A stretch of DNA of 64,000 nt, from the NCBI GenBank assembly GCA_022008415.1, contig JAIRBC010000006.1:1-64000 (forward strand), written 5' to 3'. How positions within the stretch are numbered: position 1 is the stretch's first letter; each line of letters opens with the position of its first letter. This DNA is from Cerina litoralis. GTDB taxonomy: Bacteria; Bacteroidota; Bacteroidia; Flavobacteriales; Flavobacteriaceae. Both the position numbers and the translations under genes were made by a program. The notes below the pieces were generated by a model. The model did not search any database, was not told the DNA's origin, and worked only from the letters and a program-made list of their open reading frames with translations. This document shows positions 25,534 through 32,678 of the stretch, piece after piece.

Positions 25534-27792
25534 ATGCCTATAAAAATAGTTTTGATTTTTGCGTTGTTTTCATTCTGCTTTTTGAGCGCCCAACAACAAC
25601 CGGGTAAAGATAGCCTTAAAGTGGGGCTGGTTTTAAGTGGAGGAGGAGCAAAGGGCCTTGCCCATATTGGCGCCCTAAAGGTAATTGAAAAAGCCGGGAT
25701 TAAACTAGACTATATTGGCGGCACAAGTATGGGAGCTATTGTGGGAGCCCTGTATGCGGCGGGGTACTCCGCCGAGGAATTGGATTCTATTTTTAGAAAG
25801 ACCAATTTTGTTAATTTAATCCAAGACAACCTCCCTAGGGAAGCCAAATCGTTTTATGAAAAAGACGATGCGGACAGGTATGCCTTGACCTTGCCGTTCG
25901 ATAAATTTAAACTTTCCTTCCCTCCCGCATATTCCGGAGGCCAAAATATCTACAACGAATTGGTTCGGTTGTTATACCCGGTAAGGGACGTGCGTAATTT
26001 TCGCAAGTTGCCCATACCGTTTATATGTATGGCCACGGACGTGGAAACAGGTGACCAGGTGCTCCTGGACAAAGGTTACCTACCCGAAGCCCTCTTGGCA
26101 AGTGGTGCGCTGCCCTCCCTTTTTGAACCTACGGAAATAGACGGCAAACTACTTGTAGACGGTGGGGTAATGAACAATTATCCAGTGGACGAGGTGCGGC
26201 AAATGGGAGCCAATTTTATTATTGGGGTAGATGTGCAGCACGGTTTGTCGGACCGGGAATCCCTGTTGTCGGCTACCGAAATACTTTTGCAGATCAGTAA
26301 TTACCGGACCGCAAGGGATATGGAAAAGAAAGCAAATGAGACCGATATTTATATTAAACCAGACATATCTACCTATTCGGTAATCGATTTTAGTTCGGGA
26401 GCCACATTGATAGCAAGTGGAGAGAAAGCCACCGAGGCAAAATACCCGGAACTCCGGGAACTGGCACTTAGACAAAACGCCCCTAAGTTGCCCAATAGGC
26501 ATCTTAAAGTGGCCGACAGTTTGGTGGTGAACAACCTGTTGCTGTCAGGTACCAGCAACTACACAAGGGGATACATTAAAGGCAAGCTTCGCTTTGAACT
26601 GGGCGATAAGATTTCTTTTAAGAAATTGGAGCTGGGCATAAGCAACCTTGCGGCCACGGGAAACTTTAAGACCATAAAGTACGAACTGGTTACCAGTGAG
26701 GAAGGGGAGGACCTCATTTTGAAGTTGACGGAGAATCCCAACAAAACTTTTTTGAGGATGGCGGTTCACTATGACGACCTGTACAAAACCGCTGCCTTAA
26801 TAAATCTCACGAAAAAAAACCTGCTGATGAAAGACGATGTGGGCTCTTTTGATTTTATCATCGGGGATAATGTAAGGTACGATCTGGAATATTACGTGGA
26901 CAAGGGATTTTATTGGAGCTTCGGACTCAATTCCAGATTAAATGCCTTTAATAAAGAGGTGGACTATAATTTGTTGCGAACCAACTTTGGCCTGATAGAG
27001 GATCCCAGTATTGGGGAAATTAATTTGTCCGTCACCGATATAACCAGCCAGGTGTATATACAAACGGTATTGCGCGAAGAATTCGCCTTTATTTTAGGGG
27101 TGGAGGAAAAATATTTAAAATATAGTACCAAGACCTTGGGCACTCCCTCGGGCCAAGTCCCATTGATCACAAACAATCCCAATAGGACAACCTTTGAAAA
27201 GAGTAATTATTTTAGCACTTATGGCAAACTTATACTAGACACTTATGACGACAAGTATTTCCCGACCCAAGGCCTATATTTTTCGGGAGATTTCCATTTA
27301 TACCTATTATCGTCGGATTACAACAACAATTTTAAGGAATTTGCCGTAGGCAAGGCCAGAATGGGGGCGGCTTTTCACGTATTCGATAAATTTTCACTAA
27401 ACCTGGAGACCGAAGGCGGATTTAAATTGGGGACTTCCGAGGTTTCCGCACTCGATTTTGCCTTGGGGGGATACGGGGCCGCTATGATCAACAATTTTAT
27501 CCCCTTTTTTGGGTATGACTTTTTGGGACTCCCGGGAAATAGTTTTGTAAAGGCCTACGGGCGATTGGATTATAATTTTGCCCCCAAAAACCACCTCATG
27601 TTTGCCGCCAACTACGCAAACGTGGAAGACGATATCTTTAGGACCGGAGAATGGTTTACTCCCCCCAATTTTTCGGGATATGGTCTTGGTTATGGCTGGG
27701 AATCATTTTTTGGACCCGTACAGGTCTTTTATTCTTGGTCCCCCGAAAGGGCGCAGAGCGACGTTTTCTTTAGTATAGGCTACTGGTTCTAG
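25534..27792 (+). CDS. Patatin-like phospholipase with C-terminal outer-membrane barrel
   Basis: This 752-residue exported protein has a signal peptide ending near AQ (20). The patatin domain follows: the oxyanion loop GGGAKG (37-41), nucleophile S65 in GGTSMG, and D209 in VDGG, giving the Ser-Asp dyad of phospholipase A. From about residue 330 there is a POTRA-like region (KGKLRFELGDKISFKKLELG), then alternating strands ending in FFSIGYWF, a C-terminal aromatic residue typical of outer-membrane barrels. This layout matches type Vd (PlpD/FplA-like) proteins, where the barrel anchors or displays the lipase. It follows uvrC by 16 bp and is probably co-transcribed. Confidence 0.9.
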   Translation: MPIKIVLIFALFSFCFLSAQQQPGKDSLKVGLVLSGGGAKGLAHIGALKVIEKAGIKLDYIGGTSMGAIVGALYAAGYSAEELDSIFRKTNFVNLIQDNLPREAKSFYEKDDADRYALTLPFDKFKLSFPPAYSGGQNIYNELVRLLYPVRDVRNFRKLPIPFICMATDVETGDQVLLDKGYLPEALLASGALPSLFEPTEIDGKLLVDGGVMNNYPVDEVRQMGANFIIGVDVQHGLSDRESLLSATEILLQISNYRTARDMEKKANETDIYIKPDISTYSVIDFSSGATLIASGEKATEAKYPELRELALRQNAPKLPNRHLKVADSLVVNNLLLSGTSNYTRGYIKGKLRFELGDKISFKKLELGISNLAATGNFKTIKYELVTSEEGEDLILKLTENPNKTFLRMAVHYDDLYKTAALINLTKKNLLMKDDVGSFDFIIGDNVRYDLEYYVDKGFYWSFGLNSRLNAFNKEVDYNLLRTNFGLIEDPSIGEINLSVTDITSQVYIQTVLREEFAFILGVEEKYLKYSTKTLGTPSGQVPLITNNPNRTTFEKSNYFSTYGKLILDTYDDKYFPTQGLYFSGDFHLYLLSSDYNNNFKEFAVGKARMGAAFHVFDKFSLNLETEGGFKLGTSEVSALDFALGGYGAAMINNFIPFFGYDFLGLPGNSFVKAYGRLDYNFAPKNHLMFAANYANVEDDIFRTGEWFTPPNFSGYGLGYGWESFFGPVQVFYSWSPERAQSDVFFSIGYWF

Positions 27793-27897
27793 GAAACAAA
27801 GACCATCGCGATGCCCCTTAGTTTAAAAAGCGTCCCACGACCAACTGCCCGACTTGGTTTTGAGGATGATAAAACAACAACAAGTTGTCCGACAAAA

Positions 27898-27928
27898 TTA
27901 GATATTTAAGGATGTCCTTAACATCTAA
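27898..27928. promoter_or_regulatory. Candidate operator palindrome upstream of hppD
   Basis: The left arm TTAGATATTTAAGGA (27898-27912) and right arm TCCTTAACATCTAA (27915-27928) are inverted over 14 bp, with one extra base on the left side. It ends 16 bp before the -7-like box GATATTTG. It is not GC-rich and has no T-run, so a protein binding site is more likely than a terminator. Confidence 0.5.
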
Positions 27929-28030
27929 ATTCGTCTATTATTCCGATATTTGTAATAGAAGTGATTTAAACTTTTCGCTTTCTAGTGAAAATTAAATATT
28001 TTTTTTGACCTTTTGAAGGCCCGCCAGAAT

Positions 28031-28053
28031 GACCTTTCGGGTTGGTCTTTTTT
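28031..28053 (+). terminator. Terminator-like hairpin in the hppD leader
   Basis: GACC (28031-28034) and GGTC (28044-28047) are followed by six T. The stem is short (4 bp), so this is a weak candidate. It could end transcripts from the patatin gene or act within the hppD leader. Confidence 0.3.
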
Positions 28054-28278
28054 CGTTTCATAGCCCCGAAGATTCGGGATTTAGCGAAAAGAAAAAGTTT
28101 AAACCATTTCATAGAAAATCTGATTGTTATGTTGCTTTTTCGAATTGATATTACGGCCCATCTTAGGGCCATGTGGTAAAGAGATTGCTTTGGATTTGTT
28201 ATTTCCGAACGGGAGACCAATTAAGAATGAATTCCGGACATCTTCACTACATACGTTATTCAATTTAAATAAAACATC

Positions 28279-29421
28279 ATGCAAATTACCGATTCATCCT
28301 CACTGCACTTGCCCAAGGAAAACCTGGAAGCCAGGGATTTTTTGCCCCTTCTGGGTACAGACTATATAGAACTTTATGTCGGCAATGCCAAACAGGCGGC
28401 CCATTATTATATGTCGGCCTGGGGATTTCAGCCTTTGGCGTATGCCGGACTGGAAACTGGGCTAAAGGATAGAACGTCCTATGTGGTACAGCAAGATAAA
28501 ATAAGGTTGGTACTTACCTCACCCCTAAAACCGGGAGGTGAGATCAATAGACATATAGAGGCCCACGGGGACGGTGTTAAAGTCATTGCCCTTTGGGTAG
28601 ACAACGCTGACAAGAGTTACAGGGAAACCACAGCTAGGGGCGCAGACATCTATTTTGCCCCCAAAACCTTAAAGGATGACCATGGGAAGGTCGTTCTTTC
28701 GGGGATACATACCTACGGTGAAACGGTCCACGTTTTTGTGGAACGAAAGGACTACCGGGGAATTTTCATGCCGGGATACAAAGCGTGGAAGCCCTTTTAC
28801 GCCCCCCCAAAGACCGGACTCCGGTATGTGGATCATATTGTAGGGAATGTCGGATGGCACGAAATGGACAAATGGTGTCAATTTTATGCCGAAGTCATGG
28901 GCTTCGCGCAGTTGGTCTCTTTTGACGACAAAGACATTTCTACCGAATATACCGCCCTGATGAGCAAGGTAATGAGCAACGGCAATGGGCGTATCAAGTT
29001 TCCCATCAACGAACCTGCGGATGGCCGTAAGAAATCGCAGATAGAGGAATATATAGAATTTTATAACGGTGCCGGCGTACAGCATATGGCCATGGCAACG
29101 GATAATATTATAGAAACGGTGACCAACCTACGGAATCGTGGCGTAGAGTTTTTGACCGTCCCATCGTCCTATTATGAGAATGTATTAGATCGGGTAGGGG
29201 AAATAGATGAGGATTTGGCGCCGTTGAGCAAATTGGGTATTCTGATCGATAGGGATGATGAAGGTTACCTTTTGCAGATTTTCACAAAACCCATTTTAGA
29301 CAGGCCTACAATGTTTATTGAGATTATACAGCGGAAAGGGGCTAAATCTTTTGGAAAAGGAAACTTTAAAGCATTGTTTGAAGCGATTGAGAGGGAGCAG
29401 GAGGCCAGGGGGACCCTGTAA
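28279..29421 (+). CDS. hppD: 4-hydroxyphenylpyruvate dioxygenase
   Basis: This 380-residue non-heme iron enzyme converts 4-hydroxyphenylpyruvate to homogentisate in tyrosine breakdown. The two-His-one-Glu iron site is visible: H186 (YVDHIVGNV), H269 (QHMAMATDN) and E348 (MFIEIIQRKG). The N-terminal vicinal-oxygen-chelate half begins DYIELYVGNAKQAAHYY. The C-terminal FTKPIL and RKGAKSFGKGNFKALFEAIE are typical. The next pathway gene (homogentisate 1,2-dioxygenase), often adjacent in flavobacteria, is not downstream here. A palindrome in the long upstream region is a candidate control site. Confidence 0.95.
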   Translation: MQITDSSSLHLPKENLEARDFLPLLGTDYIELYVGNAKQAAHYYMSAWGFQPLAYAGLETGLKDRTSYVVQQDKIRLVLTSPLKPGGEINRHIEAHGDGVKVIALWVDNADKSYRETTARGADIYFAPKTLKDDHGKVVLSGIHTYGETVHVFVERKDYRGIFMPGYKAWKPFYAPPKTGLRYVDHIVGNVGWHEMDKWCQFYAEVMGFAQLVSFDDKDISTEYTALMSKVMSNGNGRIKFPINEPADGRKKSQIEEYIEFYNGAGVQHMAMATDNIIETVTNLRNRGVEFLTVPSSYYENVLDRVGEIDEDLAPLSKLGILIDRDDEGYLLQIFTKPILDRPTMFIEIIQRKGAKSFGKGNFKALFEAIEREQEARGTL

Positions 29422-29434
29422 TTGATAAATTACT

Positions 29435-29497
29435 GTTAAGAGCTCCGTTAAAGTACGTTAAAAACTAAATTAATCATTATTTCCCGTCGTAAATTTG
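29435..29497 (+). promoter_or_regulatory. Promoter region of small RNA copy A with GTTAA array
   Basis: GTTAA occurs at 29435, 29447 and 29457 (spacings 12 and 10), followed by the -7 box TAAATTTG at 29490-29497. Copy B has the same three GTTAA at 29755, 29767 and 29777 with identical spacing, then TAGTTTTG at 29809-29816. Conservation of spacing between otherwise diverged copies marks this as a functional control region. Confidence 0.6.
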
Positions 29498-29502
29498 TCC
29501 CC

Positions 29503-29609
29503 ATAAGGGGTGGTTCCCTTATCACTTTAAGTAGTGGTTTTTCATAATTTAAAGTTTGGTTGGTTATTTAGGGAAAGCCCCGACGGAAACGTTGGGGCTT
29601 TTCTTTTTG
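29503..29609 (+). ncRNA. Candidate small RNA, copy A of a tandem pair
   Basis: A predicted transcript of about 107 bases follows the -7 box at 29490. It has hairpin AAGGG-GTGGTT-CCCTT (29505-29520), a second stem ACTTTAA / TTAAAGT, a 38-base block (29535-29572) identical to copy B, and ends in a terminator. There is no start codon with an open frame of note. The two copies differ in loops and in the terminator sequence while keeping stems, which supports an RNA function. I do not recognise an Rfam family. Confidence 0.6.
29574..29609 (+). terminator. Intrinsic terminator of small RNA copy A
   Basis: GCCCCGACG (29577-29585), loop GAAA, CGTTGGGGC (29590-29598) form a 9-bp stem with one G-T pair, followed by a T-rich tail to 29609. 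Confidence 0.8.
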
Positions 29610-29754
29610 TAAACCTATATTTGCGGCCCATAAAAGGCCGGTAGAACAAGTTTTCCCCCGTTGCGTTTCGGTTTGATCGTGGACTGCAAATTGCTTTTAA
29701 CCGACCTATTTCTTAAGGAATTGTCAAAATAATGTTCCGCTTGTCGAAATTACT

Positions 29755-29816
29755 GTTAATAGTATAGTTAAAGTAAGTTAAAACCTATGTAAAGTAGGAA
29801 ATAGGTAGTAGTTTTG
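29755..29816 (+). promoter_or_regulatory. Promoter region of small RNA copy B with GTTAA array
   Basis: Three GTTAA elements at 29755, 29767 and 29777 precede the -7 box TAGTTTTG (29809-29816). The last GTTAA starts 32 bp before the -7 box (33 bp in copy A). Confidence 0.6.
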
Positions 29817-29821
29817 TTGGT

Positions 29822-29925
29822 GTAAGGGGTGGTTCCCTTGCAACTTTAAAGTATTGGTTTTTCATAATTTAAAGTTTGGTTGGTTATTTAGGAAAAGCCC
29901 TGGCATATATGCCAGGGCTTTTTTT
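29822..29925 (+). ncRNA. Candidate small RNA, copy B of a tandem pair
   Basis: A predicted transcript of about 104 bases has hairpin AAGGG-GTGGTT-CCCTT (29824-29839), a 9-bp stem AACTTTAAA / TTTAAAGTT (29842-29875 region), the 38-base block shared exactly with copy A (29855-29892), and a strong terminator. The shared block lies 320 bp after that of copy A. In this copy the second stem is longer and the terminator arms are completely different in sequence but still pair, so selection seems to act on structure. Confidence 0.6.
29893..29925 (+). terminator. Intrinsic terminator of small RNA copy B
   Basis: GCCCTGGCAT (29897-29906) pairs perfectly with ATGCCAGGGC (29909-29918) over an AT centre, with AAAA before and seven T after. 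Confidence 0.88.
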
Positions 29926-30046
29926 GTTTTATCGGAAGGAATTGGGATACAATACTTTGGAATAAAATTTGTTTAATTAAAAGTTAATGCAATACCGTGG
30001 TATGGCTATTGTTTTATTTTTACATTTTAAATTCTAGGATTTGGGC

Positions 30047-30826
30047 ATGAAAAAACTATTTCTTGTACTTTTTGGGCTTTTCAGTGTCCTCCTTGCTGCT
30101 CAAGAAGGCAATTCTGCCTACAAACCGGGCGAATGGCTTAAATTCCGTTTGCACTACGGAATCTTAAATGCGAGCTATGCAACCCTGCACGTAACTTCCA
30201 ATAATATAGATGGGATTCCGGTCTATCATGTAGTGGGGAAGGGTAAAACAACTGGCTTTGCGAGCATTTTTTTTAAGGTGGACGATACTTACGAAAGTTA
30301 TTTTGGGAAAGAGGACGGCAGGCCCTACCGGTTTATACGTAAAATCAACGAAGGCGGATATACCAAGGACGTTGAAATTAATTTCGATTATAAAAAAGAC
30401 GTTGCCATCTTAAACGATAAGAAAAACCAAAAGAAAATTAATTTTGACCTAAACGGTAATATTCAGGATATAGTCTCGGCCTTTTACTACTTACGGAACA
30501 ACTATGACCCTGAAAAACTTGTTGTTGGGGAGTCTATAGAGTTAGATATGTTGTACGACGATGATGGAATCTTCCGATTTAAACTTAAATATCTTGGCAA
30601 GGAAATTTTGAATACCAAATACGGAAAAGTGGAGTGCCTTAAATTTCGGCCCTTCGTACAATCGGGGCGAACGTTCAAGGAACAGGAGAGTTTGGCCCTT
30701 TGGGTGTCCAATGACCTCAATAGGATCCCCATTCGCATTAAGGCCGATCTGGCCGTAGGATCCATAAAAGCTGATCTTGATGGCTATAACGGTCTCAAAA
30801 ATCAGTTTAAGATTATAATGGAATAA
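30047..30826 (+). CDS. DUF3108 domain protein, exported
   Basis: This 259-residue protein has a signal peptide (KKLFLVLFGLFSVLLAAQ, cleavage near residue 20) and one DUF3108 domain. Typical parts are YKPGEWLKFRLHYGILNASYATLHV at the start, KVDDTYESYF and YRFIRKINEGGY in the middle, and YGKVECLKFRPFVQSGRTFKEQESLALWVSNDLNRIP near the end. A TTG two codons earlier (30041) is in frame, but ATG 30047 is preferred. The fold is a beta-rich lipid-binding-like barrel, predicted periplasmic, of unknown role. It is followed by a hairpin at 30920. Confidence 0.85.
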   Translation: MKKLFLVLFGLFSVLLAAQEGNSAYKPGEWLKFRLHYGILNASYATLHVTSNNIDGIPVYHVVGKGKTTGFASIFFKVDDTYESYFGKEDGRPYRFIRKINEGGYTKDVEINFDYKKDVAILNDKKNQKKINFDLNGNIQDIVSAFYYLRNNYDPEKLVVGESIELDMLYDDDGIFRFKLKYLGKEILNTKYGKVECLKFRPFVQSGRTFKEQESLALWVSNDLNRIPIRIKADLAVGSIKADLDGYNGLKNQFKIIME

Positions 30827-31142
30827 GTGGGGATAAGACGACTATTTAAATACAAATATATTAACCAAGGCAGCGATAATAAACTTTAAATAAAAGCGTT
30901 AAAGCGATGGATGTGAACACAAATCGCCTTTCATTTACGGAAAGGGATTTGTTTGTAGTTTTTTATTCGCGTTGAAATACAGCAAATAAAATCCGGCAAT
31001 AATAACAATTGGAGGCGATATTTACCGCCAATTTTACGTAATTTGCTCTTTTGAAGGGCAATTATTTAAAACAAGAGTTAAAATTTGGGGAAAACAAGGG
31101 GTAGGCCATATCTTTAAACCCTGAGAAAATTAATAAATAGGA
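30827..31142. other. Intergenic region between the DUF3108 and M23 genes
   Basis: No gene is supported. Apart from the hairpin at 30920-30951, it contains a near-consensus -7 box TATCTTTA at 31109-31116, 27 bp before the M23 start codon, and an imperfect ATTGGAGGCG / CGCCAAT pairing near 31010-31033. Confidence 0.35.
30920..30966 (+). terminator. Terminator-like hairpin after the DUF3108 gene
   Basis: CAAATCGCCTTTC (30920-30932) and GAAAGGGATTTG (30940-30951) pair over 12 bp with one bulged base. They are followed by TTTGTAG and then a T-run (TTTTTT) a few bases later. Confidence 0.5.
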
Positions 31143-32411
31143 ATGCAAAAATACTGGGGCGTTATTTTATCAGTGGTGCTATTGGCATCGTGCAAAGAAG
31201 AAAAACCTGTTGAGAAAGAAGTAGCGGCCTTAGTGCCCATTGAAAAACCTGTCGTGGTAAAGCATTTTGGGTTTGACCTAAATCAATTTACCGTTGTAAA
31301 TGACACCGTTAGACGTGGGGACAGTTTTGGGGAACTGATGATCCAGAGCAAGGTAGAATATCCCAAGATTGCCGAAATCTCCCAAAAATACAAGGATACC
31401 TTTGACGTTCGCAAGTTCAACGTTGGCAAACCTTATCTTATTCTAAAGTCCAAGGACACCGCAGAAACCGCCCAGGTTTTTATTTACCAGAACGATCCCA
31501 TTAATTATACGGTAATAGATTTTCGCGATAGCGTTGTCGCCTATAGAAAAAAGCAAAAGGTGAAGTATGTGGAGCGGGAAGCATACGGGGTTATCGAGAC
31601 CTCCTTGTCCGAGGCGATTTTACAACAGGGCATCGACTACAATGTCACTAACAATCTATCCGATATATACGCTTGGTCCATCGATTTTTTTAGATTGCAA
31701 AAGGGTGATAAGTTTAAGGTAATCTATAAGGAAAAGTACATCAACGATTCCATATATGCCGGAGCCGAACCGATCGAGGCCGCTTATTTTGAGCACGAGG
31801 GAGAACCTTTCTATGCCTTTGCCTACAAAACAGATTCCTTAAAGAACATCACCGATTATTACGACGATACCGCGAAGAATCTTAGAAGGGCATTTTTAAA
31901 GGCTCCCGTAAAATTCAGTCGAATTTCCTCTAGATACAATTTGAATCGAAGAATCGCATATTATGGCAACAGGGTTAGGCCCCATAGGGGTACGGATTAT
32001 GCCGCTCCCATTGGGACCCCTATTCTGGCTACCGCAAATGGTACGGTAATCGAGTCTACCCGAAGAGGGGGTAATGGAAATTATGTAAAAATAAGGCACA
32101 ACGGCACGTATACTACCCAATATCTTCACATGAGAAAGCAAAATGTCAGGAAAGGCCAGTTTGTTAAACAGGGAGATGTAATTGGTTGGGTCGGTATGAC
32201 GGGAAATACCTCGGGCCCCCATGTGTGTTATCGGTTTTGGAAAAATGGAAGACAGGTGGATCCCTTGCGGGAAAAATTGCCTTCGGCCGAACCCATTGCA
32301 GATTCTTTAAAAGAGGGCTATTTGGATTTTATTTCCCCGTTAAAAGGCCAGTTGGATTGTATGGAATTTTATGAACAACCCGAAGAACAATTGATAACGG
32401 AAAACAATTAA
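31143..32411 (+). CDS. M23-family peptidase lipoprotein with Cys in the HxH motif
   Basis: This 422-residue lipoprotein (lipobox LASC, cysteine about 17) has a C-terminal M23/LytM domain and is a predicted cell-wall endopeptidase. Metal and catalytic residues are H281 and D285 (HRGTD), H329 (YLHM) and H360 (GPHVCYRF). The usual HxH pair is HxC here: C362 replaces the second histidine, normally a zinc ligand, so zinc may be held by cysteine. The region before it (about 50-230) resembles the LysM/OapA-like segment of flavobacterial M23 proteins (VRRGDSFGELMIQSKV). The gene is followed by a strong terminator. Confidence 0.88.
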   Translation: MQKYWGVILSVVLLASCKEEKPVEKEVAALVPIEKPVVVKHFGFDLNQFTVVNDTVRRGDSFGELMIQSKVEYPKIAEISQKYKDTFDVRKFNVGKPYLILKSKDTAETAQVFIYQNDPINYTVIDFRDSVVAYRKKQKVKYVEREAYGVIETSLSEAILQQGIDYNVTNNLSDIYAWSIDFFRLQKGDKFKVIYKEKYINDSIYAGAEPIEAAYFEHEGEPFYAFAYKTDSLKNITDYYDDTAKNLRRAFLKAPVKFSRISSRYNLNRRIAYYGNRVRPHRGTDYAAPIGTPILATANGTVIESTRRGGNGNYVKIRHNGTYTTQYLHMRKQNVRKGQFVKQGDVIGWVGMTGNTSGPHVCYRFWKNGRQVDPLREKLPSAEPIADSLKEGYLDFISPLKGQLDCMEFYEQPEEQLITENN

Positions 32412-32530
32412 TATCTACCCCTGTTGATAAAGGCTATAAAAAATTGCGATATCGCCAATAGTGGCCGTTTAAACGTGCAGCATCTAGAGACCTTTAAGGA
32501 ATAAGGTAGTACAAATGTATTTTTTATATG

Positions 32531-32566
32531 GGCTGGACAACTTAATTGTTGTCCAGCCTTTTTTTT
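32531..32566 (+). terminator. Strong intrinsic terminator after the M23 gene
   Basis: GGCTGGACAAC (32531-32541) and GTTGTCCAGCC (32548-32558) form a perfect 11-bp stem around TTAATT, followed by eight T. Confidence 0.92.
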
Positions 32567-32635
32567 GTTTATTTTATGTTAATTTTGAGGTGACTAATTC
32601 AAGATATGCTAAATGCGCAACTTTTATTAAAGTAT

Positions 32636-32643
32636 TAATTTTG
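32636..32643 (+). promoter_or_regulatory. Predicted -7 box of the first TonB receptor gene
   Basis: TAATTTTG matches TAnnTTTG and ends 35 bp before the ATG at 32679. No clear TTG -33 box. Confidence 0.45.
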
Positions 32644-32678
32644 CTGCGTATTAGGAACTCTTAACAAAAATAGGAACT

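Larger units (their letters stand above)
27793..28278. other. Long leader/intergenic region before hppD
   Basis: No protein gene is supported. It holds a palindrome at 27898-27928, a near-consensus -7 box GATATTTG at 27945-27952, a hairpin with T-run at 28031-28053, and a small hairpin CCCGAA/TTCGGG near 28065-28078. If transcription starts near 27958, hppD has a leader of about 320 bases with a hairpin and T-run inside it, compatible with attenuation but unproven. Confidence 0.4.
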
